Of a DNA stretch of 64,000 nt, positions 21,537-33,414 are shown piece after piece (the first letter of the stretch is position 1; every line of letters begins with the position of its first letter). Where the stretch lies: positions 620,001 to 684,000 of the forward strand of contig JAVHKY010000053.1 of assembly GCA_035079385.1 (NCBI GenBank), written 5' to 3'. The translations under genes and the position numbers were made by a program. This DNA comes from Aspidiotus rigidus (lineage: Eukaryota; Arthropoda; Insecta; Hemiptera; Diaspididae). Under the pieces are notes generated by a model. It was not told where the DNA came from and ran no database searches. It saw only the letters and a program-made list of their open reading frames with translations.

Positions 21537-21751
21537 AATCTAAAAAGCCTCTAAATTGACACAAGCTTCGCAAAGGTTTTAACCCGCTGATGACGTCATG
21601 AGATAGGTCAAGGTCCACCTGATACACTCCATCCTAGTATTTGATAGTATTATAATCCCCCAGTATTTCTCTCAGCTGTCAGAGGTTACCAAGTCCTTCC
21701 ATTTGGTCGGAGCCTTCTATAGGAACCAGAAATTGGCTGTTTATATTTATA

Positions 21752-23714
21752 CGGGGTGGACCAGAAAGATGTTACCAGTTAAATGGGTGTTTGCGCTAAA
21801 TCTGTTGTAGCGTGAAAACGCAAAACGTTAGACGTATAGTTTAAATGTAGGAATTTTGTATCTCAATTTTATCTTTAATTTGAGCCATATCCGAAGTTTC
21901 TACGACTTTTCTGAGCCGAGTTATGGACCAAAATGTTCCGAAAATTAACCAAATCGCCAGGGTTCCCAAAATAGTGCTTGAAAATTAGTTAATTTACAGT
22001 ATTGAACTGAATTTTGGGAATTTTAATAGTTAAATTATTGTTTCTTAAGTGAATTTGGACGGGGAAAACGAAAAAAATAGTAACAAAATCCTAAAAAGCA
22101 CCAAAATGGGTTAATGGGCCCAAAAAGGGTCAAAATTTCTCCAAGTTGGAAAATTGTTCAAACTTTTGAATTGTAATTCGATCTTTAGGAGGAATTTCGT
22201 GCTGAGTCCGAAAAACATGTTCAAAAAATTCTTCGAAGCACCGAAATGGGTTAATGGGCCCAAAAAAGGTCAAAATATCCACAAATTGGAAAATCGTTCA
22301 AATTTTCAAATTTTAATTCGATTTTCAAGTGGCATTTTGCGCTGAGTCCGAAAAAAAAAAGCATAAAAAGCTCTTTGAAGCAGCAAAAAGAGGTCAATGG
22401 GCCCAAAAAGAGCCAAAATGTTCCCAAATAGGAAAATAGTTCAAACTTTCAAATTTTAATTCGATTTTCAAGTGGCATTTTGCGCTAAGTCCGGAAAAAA
22501 TGTTTAAAAAATACTTCGGAGCACCAAAATGGGATAATGCGCTCAAAGAGAATCAAAATTCCTCCAAGATGAAAAATTTGCGTAATCTTCAAAAGTTGTT
22601 TTCAATTCTGAAGTAAAATTTAGCGCCGAGTCCGAGAATAATACTGATACGGCCCTAGATGATCTACAAAATGAAAAATCAAAAATTTTTCTCATTCTGC
22701 AGTAAGATTGCTGATTCAGGGGATGGAAGGAATGTCGACAAGTTCGACTGCCGTTGAAAGCTCGCGGAGTGAGAGATCGACTAGCGTCGGCTGACAGATT
22801 CGAAAGAGGAAATTGCGGAAATTCTCCTCATTTGGGGATTGGAGGGAGACGACAAATTCATCTTCCGTTGAAGGTTTGTGGTGAGAGATCGACTAGGGCT
22901 CTGCGTATGATCAAAGCGGGAAAAAGTGCGAAAACCCTTGTTACGCAAAGTTGGTCTCCTGTTGCGTGCTTGCGATGAGAGATCAACTGACGCCCCACCT
23001 ATGAACAAAGCGGACCAAAGTGCAAAAACGCCTTGATTCAGGCAGTGGGAGGATACCGCAAATTCGGTCTTACTCGTGATGAGCGATCAGCTACAGCTCA
23101 GTCTTTGATTGAGGCAGACGAACGCCCGGAATTTCTCGGGGTTTCACCCGGAAGAGGGAATGATACCGTCAAGCTCGACTGTCATCATGAGCTTGCGGTA
23201 AGAGAACGATCAAGACCCCATGTTTGAAAGAGGCAGGCGAATGACCCCTAGGTTCAACATAGATCGACTGAGGCCCCGTGTATGATCGAGGCGGGTGCTT
23301 CCGCAAAAACTCCTGTTGTTTTGGGCGAAAGAGAGAATGATACTGGCGACTTCGTTTTCCATTACATGCTCGCGGTAAAAGATCGACTGAGGCCTCATGT
23401 ATGATCAAGGCAAGTGCTTCCGCTAAAACTCCTGTTGTTTCTTGCCAAGGAGAGTTCAACAGTTTTTTTTTAACTCAGCACACAATTTCACCCTACGCGA
23501 TTTTTTTCGTTTCGGAGAAATGTTGACTTTTTTTGGTCCCATCAACTCAATTTGGTGCTTCGCAGAATTTTTTAACGATTTTATTCGGATTTAGCGCTAA
23601 ATTTTACTTCAGGATCGGCGCACACTTTGAAAATTACGCGATTCTTTCAATCAGGAAAATTGTTTTTTGATAATTCACAACTTTAAGAACCCTTTGCTGT
23701 AAAATTTCGGCACA
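21752..23714. mobile_element. Family A element, copy 3
   Basis: The left end CGGGGTGGACCAGAAAGATG is followed by all family A left blocks. Then come about five modules of roughly 120 bp carrying GGGCCCAAAAAG (22100-22560), then a long diverged tandem array (22725-23450), then right-side modules up to CGGCACA at 23714. The right inverted repeat is lost, with a minisatellite beginning in its place. Confidence 0.8.
22725..23450. repeat. Diverged tandem array inside family A copy 3
   Basis: About six units of roughly 115-125 bases. Each unit has a GAGAGATCGACT(G/A)-like core, a GTATGATC(A/G)AAGCGGG-like block, a GC(A/G)AAAACTCCTG-like block and an end resembling GACTTCGTTTTCCATT. The same array lies at 58690-59500 in direct orientation and at 2640-3580 and 12600-13720 inverted. 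The open frames running through it come from its composition and show no domain. Confidence 0.75.
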
Positions 23715-23850
23715 GCTTTGTCAATTCAGTGAGAGGCGTTGTCAACGGTGTTGTCAACCACCTAGAGCCACTTGGCCTAAATCCAGGTGGCAACAGCCTT
23801 GTCAATTAAGTGAGAGGAGTTGTCAACAGTGTTGTCAACCGTCATGTCTT
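23715..23850. repeat. Short minisatellite, two units of about 85 bp
   Basis: TTGTCAATT(C/A)AGTGAGAGG followed by GTTGTCAAC(G/A)GTGTTGTCAACC occurs twice (about 23719 and 23801). Within the unit TTGTCAAC also repeats. Confidence 0.75.
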
Positions 23851-24029
23851 CAATTTTTTCGCATCACGCGTTCTTTTTCCTTTTTTTTAGCGGGTAACCT
23901 GGGTGTACTTACAGGAAATTTTCGCCTCTCGTGGGTGTATTCACAGGGGGAGGCACACGACCCAGTGTTGTAGTACGTAACTGTGGATATATCAGGTCTA
24001 GCTGCTACCTTATCGTGGAGAGAGGGTTT

Positions 24030-24497
24030 ACGATAGTTTATGCGGGATGAGTTCGCATGGGGCAAGTTGGGCACGCAGTCCAGTGCGTCATGGCTACCCC
24101 ATGCGCTACGGGTTCTCCTGGTAACAAGCGTTCTGGGCGTGAGGCACAAGCAGCAAGGCTCCTGCAGATATACCACTGCATATGACCCCTCCTATATCCT
24201 CCATACTCTTCCTGCAATTGTGACTCCTATTTCTTACATTCTATTTTCCTTGCACCTTATTGCACTGATCCATACTATCCTCTTCCTAAAATATCAACTG
24301 CAGTAGAGAGTCACCACCGCTCCAGGACCAGTGAGTACCTATGCTGGGAGCGGAAGTCTCGCGCCCTCCCGTAACCGAAGCCGGGGGTAGGTACTTGTCA
24401 CCGAAATCTCACTCTCTGGAAGCCCTCCATGCCCTGGCCCAAGCAGCAGAGCATGGTTGTAGGGTAAGACTCCCGCTAACCCAAACCGAGAATAAAT
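24030..24497 (+). mobile_element. Probable 5' untranslated region of a LINE-like element
   Basis: This GC-richer stretch has no long frame and leads directly into the lysine-rich coding remnant at 24498. Its composition, unlike the flanks, suggests it belongs to the same insertion. This is inference from position and composition only. Confidence 0.35.
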
Positions 24498-25300
24498 ATG
24501 ACAGACAAGAATAAAGAAGATGAATCTACCCATTTCGGATGTGGGGACCCGGTAACTGGAGGTGTAATGCGCTCAGCTCACTGGCTATCGTCACCAAACT
24601 ATGAGGCAACGTATTCCACCCAACTGACACAGGACCAAGCGACTCTGCAGCCACAGGGAACTCAAACGCAAGTCGATTCACACCAAATCCCAGGAGAAAT
24701 CACAGTCATCTAAGAAGCAGCCAAGACTTGTTGTGGGACCACACTATAACTTTATTCCACATGACGGAATGGATACGGACCTTATCCCGGACAATGCTAA
24801 TAACAATTACGACATGTTTTACCTCTGAATTTGTGCAATAAAATTGTACCCAGCCCTAGATGAAATATTTATAAATATAAGAAAGATGCAAATAAACAGA
24901 TACTCTGCCATAATTGAGTCAATTTTGAACTTGTCAGAAGGTCAGAAGAAAGCCTAAAAGATTACAAAGCTCGTAGATTCAATGAAAATCTAGCAATGCT
25001 GAATCATATCTACTCAGCCCAAAGAAATATACCTCAGGCAATACCTGAGATGTCGGATCCGGGTAAAAAGCTAGAGAAAGTGATGAAAAAGACAAAGAAA
25101 TCAATGAAGAAGAGAACTACCTCTTTGCCAATTCAACTAGCACTGTACAACAAACCAAAAGCAACGTCAACACCGAACTAGATACTGCACACATACGACA
25201 GAAGCGATGCCTTAATACCAGCAGCAGCGATGACTCTCTTTCATTATCACCGAATAGAAAGAAAAACCAGTAAAACCATGAATCAGAATTCCTACTTGAG
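24498..25300 (+). pseudogene. Decayed coding sequence, possibly LINE ORF1
   Basis: A frame starting MTDKNKEDEST runs to 24713. A second frame continues from about 24702 to a TGA near 24830 (reading SKKQPRLVVGPHYNFIPHDG), which implies a frameshift. Further frames at 24940-25285 are polar and Lys-rich with a C-terminal RKKNQ. No zinc knuckles or named domain can be seen, so the protein is not identified. Gag-like ORF1 of a non-LTR element is a reasonable guess because of the untranslated leader and nearby LINE fragments. A decayed host retrocopy is also possible. Confidence 0.4.
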
Positions 25301-25639
25301 AATATTCAACTCAAAACAATGAATGAAGCACTTGAAGAAGAGCTGGAGGAAAGGAAGTGGTTTGTCTCTTTCCCAAAACAAGTGAAATCTTCTTTCAGTG
25401 CTTCAGTACACCTCATTTGGCCGTACGTATAAGGGTTTCTCACAAATAGAGCAACGTTCAAGAATACGACTGTAAAAACCAACAACTCCGCGAACATTTC
25501 ACTCAAAGTCTCGAATTGATAAAACATTCACAATTAATACCGGTATACGACACAAACAATTAGAACTGAGGAATAGAGGCAAATGAATTTAAAAATTTGA
25601 ACGTTAAATCAAGACAGAAAAACCGTTACAATTTTCCCG

Positions 25640-25961
25640 ATGAAACAGTAAAAAATACCCTGGGAACAGAAAAATTAAGTATTTTTACTATGTTGACGCA
25701 GTAAAAAATACCGCGCGCAGTGGAATCAGGGGTTTTTACTGCCAAAAAGTAAATATTGACATCACTGAGCGGGATATTTTGCTGTCATTAAAAAAGCTGG
25801 CTCTATTTTACAGTGTCTCGAAGTAAATTCTACTTTTTGCTCGAGAGAAAAAACTCTACACTTGCAGTGAAAAATGCCCTACCGTCACAGTAAATTTTAC
25901 TGTGCATGTCACTCACCGCTGCCACGGGTAATTTTTCAAGTTGTCCGAGTAAATTTTACTG
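25640..25961. repeat. Element with GTAAA-TTTAC motifs, left part (interrupted)
   Basis: Repeated CAGTAAAAAATACC, AGTAAATTTTACTGT and AGTAAATT(C/T)TACT motifs occur in both orientations. The theme resumes after the family C insertion at 28060-28150 (GAGTAAATTTTACTG, AAAATTTACT, ATTACTG). It looks like one small foldback element split by family C. Confidence 0.55.
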
Positions 25962-26710
25962 TTTTTGACATGTTCCATGTCTTTTCTCTCGCCGGACCCC
26001 GATTTTGAAACTCGCGAGTACACCCCCCCCCCCCCCCCGTCAAGAGAAATCTCTACCCCGTGGGTGATTCAGAAATTCGCGAGTACACCCCGCGTAGTAA
26101 TAATGATTAATAATAAATAAATAAATAAATAATTAAATAATTAAATAAATAAATAATTAAATAATTGAATAATTAAATAATTAAATAATTAAATAATTAA
26201 ATAAATAAATAAATAATTAAATAATTAAATAATTAAATAAATAAATAAATAAATAATTAATATAATTAATAATTAGAAAATTTTGACATGTTTCATGTCT
26301 TTTCTCTCGGCGGACCCCGATTTTGAAACTCGCGAGTACACCCCCCCCTCCCCCCGTCAAGAGAAATCTCTACCCCGTGGGTGATTCAGAAATTCGCGAG
26401 TACACCCCGCGTAATAATAATAAATAATTAATTAATTAATTAATTAATAATTAAATAATTAAATAAATAAATAAATAAATAATTAAATAATTAATATAAT
26501 TAATAATTAGAGGGGGCGAACGAGCGGAGCGAGTTCGCGCTACCTCATATTTCTCATAGAAGACTTGAATTTTCATAGAACACCCACAATTACCTCAAAA
26601 TATTTCTCATACAAGACTTATACGACGCCAAGATAGGTAAAGGGGTAAACGAATAATATCTCACGAACACTTGACCTAGTAGAAGTATTAATAATGAATA
26701 AATAAATGAA

Positions 26711-26742
<32 letters not shown>

Positions 26743-27160
26743 ATTGAATAATTAAATAATAAAATAATAAAATAATTGAATAATTAAATAATTAAATAAT
26801 ATTACATAATTAAATAATTAAATAATTAAATAAATAATGGCTGAATAGTCGAAATTTTTCCAAGTCCCTTAGACTTGAATTGTCGCACACCATTCCAATA
26901 CAACAGCGAGACAGGGGGCGAACGAGCGGAGCGAGTTCGCGCTACTTCATATTTCTCATAGAAGACTTGAATTTTCTCGTACCATTCCAATACAACAGCG
27001 AGATCGCTCGTTCGCCCCACGAAAGTTGATACCTCAAAATATAGAACACCCACAATTACCTCAAAATATTTCTCATACAAGACTTATACGACGCCAAGAT
27101 AGGTAAAGGGGTAAACGAATAATATCTCACGAACACTTGACCTAGTAGAAGAATTAATAA

Positions 27161-27228
<68 letters not shown>

Positions 27229-27892
27229 ATTGAATAATTAAATAATAAAATAATAAAATAATTGAATAATTAAATAATTAAATAATATTACATAATTAAA
27301 TAATTAAATAATTAAATAAATAAAGGCTGAATAGTCGAAATTTTTCCAAGTCCCTTAGACTTGAATTGTCGCACACCATCCAATACAACAGCGAGACAGG
27401 GGGCGAACGAGCCGAGCGAGTTCGCGCTACCTCATATTTCTCATAGAAGACTTATACGACGCCAAGATAGGTAAAGGGGTAAACGAATAATATCTCACGA
27501 ACACTTGACCTAGTACAAGAATTAATAATAAATAAATAAATAAATAAACAAATAATATTCAATAATTAAATAATTAAATAATTAAATAATTGAATAATTA
27601 AATAAATAAAGGCTGGATAGTCGACATTTCTCCAAGTTCCCTAGACTTGAAATGTCACATGCCATTCCAATACAACAGCGAGATGGGGGGCGAACGAGCG
27701 GAGCGAGTTCGCGCTACTTCGTATTTCTCATAGATGACTTATACGAGTCCAAGGTAGGTAAAGGGGTAAACGAATAATATCTCACGAACACTTGACCTAG
27801 TAGAAGCCTAGACTGACATATTTCATGATGACTGATAAAATATAAAAGACATGGAACATGATTTTCATTTATTTGGCTATGCCAGAAAATTT
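25962..27892 (+). mobile_element. Family C element, copy 1
   Basis: It begins TTTTTGACATGTTCCATGTC and ends with AAAAGACATGGAACATG plus ATTTGGCTATGCCAGAAAAT, so a subterminal inverted repeat of about 17 bases marks both ends. The interior alternates long tracts of AATA/AATT-type simple repeats with conserved blocks. Block 1 is CTACCCCGTGGGTGATTCAG plus CGCGAGTACACCCCGCGTAA. Block 2 is GGGGGCGAACGAGCGGAGCG plus AGTTCGCGC. Block 3 is ATCTCACGAACACTTGACCT. No coding capacity is evident. Confidence 0.8.
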
Positions 27893-29483
27893 AATAATAC
27901 TACAATATGACCAAGTTACATTTTTTAATCGAAGTTCAAATGTAAGTATTTTTAATAGCCTCCAGACTTACATGATTTAAATTTAATAAGATCAGCTATT
28001 TTTATGTCTTCTTGTACATACCTATGCTAACAGAGGATATAAAGATAATGAGTGACTTCCGAGTAAATTTTACTGTTTTTTGATAAAATTTACTATAATA
28101 TTGCAATATTTCATTAATCTAGCCGTAGAAATTACTGTTCTTTTCTCTCAGTGCGCAAATATCCAGCCCCAGCATGCATTAACAGATAGATTTAAATGAC
28201 ACAGATACAAGCAACAAAATGCAAACCCTGAAAAATAGTCTGGACAGACCTAATCATACGGCGTAACAAGATAGATTAATCGATAATTACAATGATTATT
28301 AAGTGACGTTGTGACGCGAGAAATTGCCGCGACGCCAATGCAATTTTATAAATTTCCATCGTTGCGGCAGCGCACGGTTCGAAAACTAATTAATTATTTA
28401 ACTGTCGCAAATTCCACTTCCGCCAAGAAGAGCGACTTAATGTGTCGAAAAAATTAAGAATGCAAAATACACCGTCATCAAACGTTCGCGCATCTTGATG
28501 ACGATCCGGGGTGCGGGTCACCGAACCAGGATTCATCTCGTACATTGTTGCCCGTAAAGAGTGTGCGCCTCCTATACAGGTCCTTGCTCGAATGCGATAA
28601 TATGGTAAGCGCTCTACATCGTAATTTATTGCTCCCAAGTATTAATCATAAATATGATGTTACGCGACGGAACTTAGAAGCGTGCTAAATGCAAGCAAAC
28701 AAGCCAATAGCTTACTATCGGAAGGCCTCTTAAATAATATGTTGGTATGTATTTGAAGGTGATTTATTGTTCCAAGCAATTATAGGAACACACAGATAGA
28801 TATGAATTGATCGAGTGCGGCGCTTGCTTCTTTTTTTTCGTCCCTCCTCCGAAGAAGTCTGCGGGAGCAGATTCACTTTTGCGATTATATCTCGGATTAG
28901 ACTAATCCTCGGTGAAAGTCGTTCATAGTCGATGCGGGGCCCGTTGGGCGTTTGTTTTGTACCGTCTTTTTTTTTCGGAATTTACGATCGTGTTTACTAT
29001 TCTAAATTTCGACGTTGACAGCCGTAATCCTGATGTACATTCGAATAATGATAGAGAATACTTTTTTGTGGCAAGTTGTAAATTACAAATTATTATGTGA
29101 TAATTATTTCAAGCACGCGAAACAAATTTATTGCGAACGCGTTTCACAACTCGACCTCTTGGCCTATTGATGGGCGAGATCTTCTCGATGGCAAGGGTAA
29201 GATCGGAAGATGGAATTTTCTGCCAAGAAACTACGATACATCTCTTCATACCGAGGAAAATGAACAGATAAAATGCATAACAGACTATTAGAAAAAATTA
29301 GTTGACCTATCTGATGCTTGATTTTGACACGTTAAATCGGAATTGACGATAACAAAGTCGCAAACATTGTAAGAAAAAATCAATGGATACTATACAGAAA
29401 AGGGTCTTACGTTCGTCCCTGCTACAGGACTGTGAATTCCGGGGTAGTGCTATCAGTGAATATTTCTACCTTCCAATGATGTT
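27893..29483. other. No gene recognised
   Basis: Apart from the right half of the GTAAA element (28050-28160) nothing is identifiable. From 28160 the sequence is complex and non-repetitive, with a GC-richer patch at 28300-28650, so it may be unique host DNA. Confidence 0.4.
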
Positions 29484-32400
29484 AGGTCCATTTCACACCC
29501 CCCCCCCTTTTTCAGAATCTTGAGTTTGAACTTGCCTCAAGGAATTGTGCTCGATTTGTGCGGAATTGTGCGGTACAAATTATATTTTATGCTTTCCCCC
29601 TTCCAAAGATGAACACAAAAAAGACGGTGATAGTATCATCAATGGTTTCAGAAATTTCCTGGCATAACCAAATGAATAAAAATCATGTTTCATGTCTTTT
29701 CCGGCAATTTAAAAAGAACATTAGGTAGTGTTGTTGTCTCTTACAAACAATATATACTAAAGTAGCCTGGAACATGGGGGGGTGGTACTCGCAGATTTCT
29801 CAACCATAAAAATTAAAAATTCTCCTTCTCCTTCTTCTCCCTTCTTCCTTCCTTCCTTTCTTCTTTCTTCTTTCTTTCTTTGTTTCTTTGTTTGTTTGTT
29901 TCTTTCTTTCAAAATCATATATATTACCAACGTCCTATATACGCAATGAATACAACAAAATGTAAAGAAATTTATCACTATAGGTGCGCAGCGTCGCATT
30001 GCTCATGCTCTTATGGGAGAAATACATATTTTTTTATTTTTTTTATTTATTTATTTTTTTTTATACACCCTTTATTGTGAAAATAATAGAAAAAAATAAA
30101 AAAATAAACAAAATAAAAAATAAAGATAAAAATAAAAAGAGAAACATTACAAAACAAGGAAGAGAAAAACAAAATTACAGAAATTTAGAAGGGGGGAAAA
30201 AAATACAAAATTGATGATAATAAATAAATACAAAAATAGAAATAAAAATAAACAGGGTGTTGGAGGATGGCAACTGACCTTACCTCGTTTAACAAATTTG
30301 TTATGAGTTATGTAAGTCAAATTGTGATGGATTCCGGAAGATTTTAAGGAAATGAAAGATAAGAGGGAAAATGGATAATTCTTCAGATGAGAGAAGGTCA
30401 ATAGCTCGGAGAGGGGTTGGAAAATTTAAATTCATATATTCTGAATGGTTGTCTTAAATAAAAAGTATGTTTAGGAACTGCGTGTTATCTCCAAAAATTG
30501 ATCGACACCTACCTATTTTTTCTTTTGAATTTTAAGGACGAGGCTTCCAGCTTTTTTTAAAGCCATACATGAATATAAATGGTTTATTAGAGTTTTAGAA
30601 ATTAAAATTTGAAAAACACGTTTTCTCCATTGGAAGCCAGCTATTTCCAAAATAACTCGTGAGCAATGCTACACCAGCGCTCAACATTCATATTCTGTGG
30701 CAACAACATGAAACTGCGCAAGTTACACAACTTGGTGTTCTATAGGACTTTGCTTTCTTCTTTTTATCTTCTTTCTTTCTTCTTTCTTCTTTCTTTCTTC
30801 TTTCTTAATTCTTCTATACAGCATATATATATATATATATATATATACATAAACTAGCCTGAAACTTCGGGGGGGGGGGGGCTGGGGGTGGTACTTGCAG
30901 ATTTCTCAACCACCACCCAGGTATGAAAATTTTTCTAAAAACTTTCCAAGTCCATTATCGGGGGAGGGGGAGGGGGAAGGGGATGGTACTCGCAATTTTC
31001 CAATAGTGTATGGGGTCTCAGAAAAGAAATGAAACATGTTAAAAGTCTTTAGGGGCGGCTGGTGAAATGATAGCCCAGCTTTATAAAATTTTAATTTTTG
31101 GGGGGCAAAATGAATTGTGCTCGATTTGTGCGGAATTGTGCCGCAAATTTCACATTTTGTGCTTTGAGGTTCCGTTTGTAAAGTATCACCCTCCCTTTTC
31201 CTTGAAATTTGAAATTTTTTCGCTGAATAAATTGTGCCGAGAATTTCACTTTTTGTGCTTGCCCCCTCCTCTTGATTTTTGAAGAAGTCTCCCGGGGCTG
31301 CTGAAAATACAGCCTCCTCTTTATCAAATTTTTAATTTGGCTCTTTGAAATGTGCTGCCAAAGCTTGTTTTTTAGGACCCTATGTGTCAAGACTTTTGTG
31401 TACATTTTTGCAGAAGGAACAGCAAAAAACGCGAACATTTCTGCATGTAATTGAGCCAAATCGAAAATAATTTATGAATTAGCCTGTTTTATGTTTAAAA
31501 TTCAAAGGGGGAGGAGCCGTAGTCTTGCAAACTCACCCTGATTATGGAGATGGGATGAAAGCACAAAATGTAAAATATGCAACACAATTCAGCACAAATC
31601 GAGTACAATGTATTTTGACAAATAGAAATCAAAATTTTGAAAAAAAAAGAAGGGTTATTTACAGTTTTACAATATTTCCCCTCATAACTTTTGTCAATAT
31701 CTTTAAAATGGGGTGGGAACAAAATGTAATATTTGCAGCACAATTCAGAACAAATCTAGTACAACTCATTGGGTCAGATTAGGATTCTCAATGTAATAGG
31801 GAAGGGGGAAGGGGGAAATTAAGGTTGACCCCGATTCTGGAGAAGAACGTCAAAAACTTTCAGAACAATACAGCAAAAGTCGAGCTCAATTCATTTAGCC
31901 GGACAATAATTTGAAACTTGGAACTTCTCTACAGTTTCACAAGCTCACCTTGATACCATCTGAAGCACAATTCAACACAAATCGAGCACAATTCATTTAG
32001 CCAAAAAAAATTTCAAATTTCAAAATTGGGAGGGTGCGTTGATACTTTACAAATGGAACCTTATTCCAAAGGAGGGGAGAAAATCCAAAAACGAGCTGAT
32101 ATTTCACAATCTGAACCCCATTTTGGTGGAGAGGAGGGAGAATTTATTTTGCCATAGACGGCTTGTCTGACAAAGTTTGACAAGGAACGCAATGGAACAA
32201 ATTTAATTTTGATTGATGAATAAATTGAAAATGTAGGATAATCACCAAAGTCAACATTTTTCCAATTCTCCCTTCTACAGCTTGAAAATTGTAATTTTTT
32301 CAAGTTCTCATTCTATTGGATACAACTTTAAGGTCAATATTCTAAGAGGAAATCTGTTCTGTAGTTTTTCTTTAAAAAAATATATATTACTTTTTGTCGG

Positions 32401-33414
32401 CTGTCTGGTAGAAATGCAGAAAGTTAATCTAAAAAGAATTTTGTATTAGGCAAAAAAATTTTTTTTTCTCTTCCTTCTTCTGTCCTTTTTTTTCTTGTGA
32501 TGAAAGTCAGACCTAGAAAACCTCCGACTATCAAGTTATACGAAATAGGGCTGGATGACTTGAGAAAATTTAAACTTCCAAGCTATCATATGATAGGAGG
32601 GGACCCCAATTTTGAATTCAATTCTTAATGCGTTCATAATGAAATTCTGCCCACAGAACAGGTTTCCAGAGTTGCTCGTTCAACTTTGTCAAGCTCCACT
32701 TACCTTATTAGGTTAGGTAAGTTTTCACCAGATTGAAAGTCATTATTTCTCCAAGTTCTTCACATACATATCGCTTGATATAATCAAAAATATTCCAAGT
32801 CCCACAGAACAAAATTTGGAAAAAAGGGGGGAGGATATTGTTTTCACGGAAGCCCCACAGAAGATTGTGAATATTTTAAGGAAGTGGGAAGCGCAAAACG
32901 TGAAATTTGGGCATTTCAACACAAATTGAACACATTTCATTCAGCGAGACAACAATGCAAAATTTGAGAAAAAAAGGGGGCTGCTGTTTGACAAACTTAA
33001 GTCCATTCCCGGGGAAGGGGAGGACGCATAAAACGCAAAATTTGCGGCACAATTCATTTTGCCCCCGAAAATTTCAAACTTCAAAAAAGGAGGGCTGCCA
33101 TTTCACCAGCCCCCCCAAGATACTTGTCAAATATCTTTAGAATGAAGGAAGCACAAAATATGAAATAATTGCGGCACGTTTCAGCACAAATCGAGCACAA
33201 TTCATTTTGCCCCCTCAAAAAATTAAAAATTTCAAAAAGGGGGGGGAGCTATCGTTTCACCAGCCCCCCCAGAGACTTTTTTGTTCATCTTCGGGAGGGG
33301 GCAAGCACAAAACATAATTTTTGCCGCACAATTCAGCACAAATCGAGCAAAATTCCTCGAGGCAAGTTCGAACTCAAGATTCTGAAGGAGGAGGGGGAGC
33401 GGTGAAATGGACCT
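29484..33414. mobile_element. Family D foldback element, 3.9 kb
   Basis: The left end AGGTCCATTTCAC at 29484 is matched by GTGAAATGGACCT ending at 33414. Inside both ends come AGAATCTTGAGTTTGAACTT (left) and its diverged complement (right), then GCTCGATTTGTG blocks, giving about 150 bp of inverted repeat. The interior is largely diverged tandem copies of a unit containing GCACAATTCAGCACAAATCG and CATTTTGCCCCC, in one orientation near 31110-31270 and in the other from 31560 to 33360. Small insertions include a family C end fragment (29653-29701), a pyrimidine-rich tract (29820-29910), an A/T-rich low-complexity tract (30040-30250) and (TA)n at 30822. No gene is seen. Confidence 0.75.
29653..29701 (-). 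repeat. Family C terminal fragment
   Basis: CCTGGCATAACCAAATGAAT followed by ATCATGTTTCATGTCTTTTC reproduces, in inverse orientation, the last 50 bases of family C without the rest. Confidence 0.65.

Noticed and set aside
22754..23459. ORFs of 60-100 codons through the family A tandem array
   Set aside because: Similar peptides appear in every array copy and on both strands because the unit lacks stops. No domain is present, and frames break differently in each copy.
30040..30250. Lys-rich ORF at 29984-30214
   Set aside because: It is a translation of an A-rich low-complexity tract.
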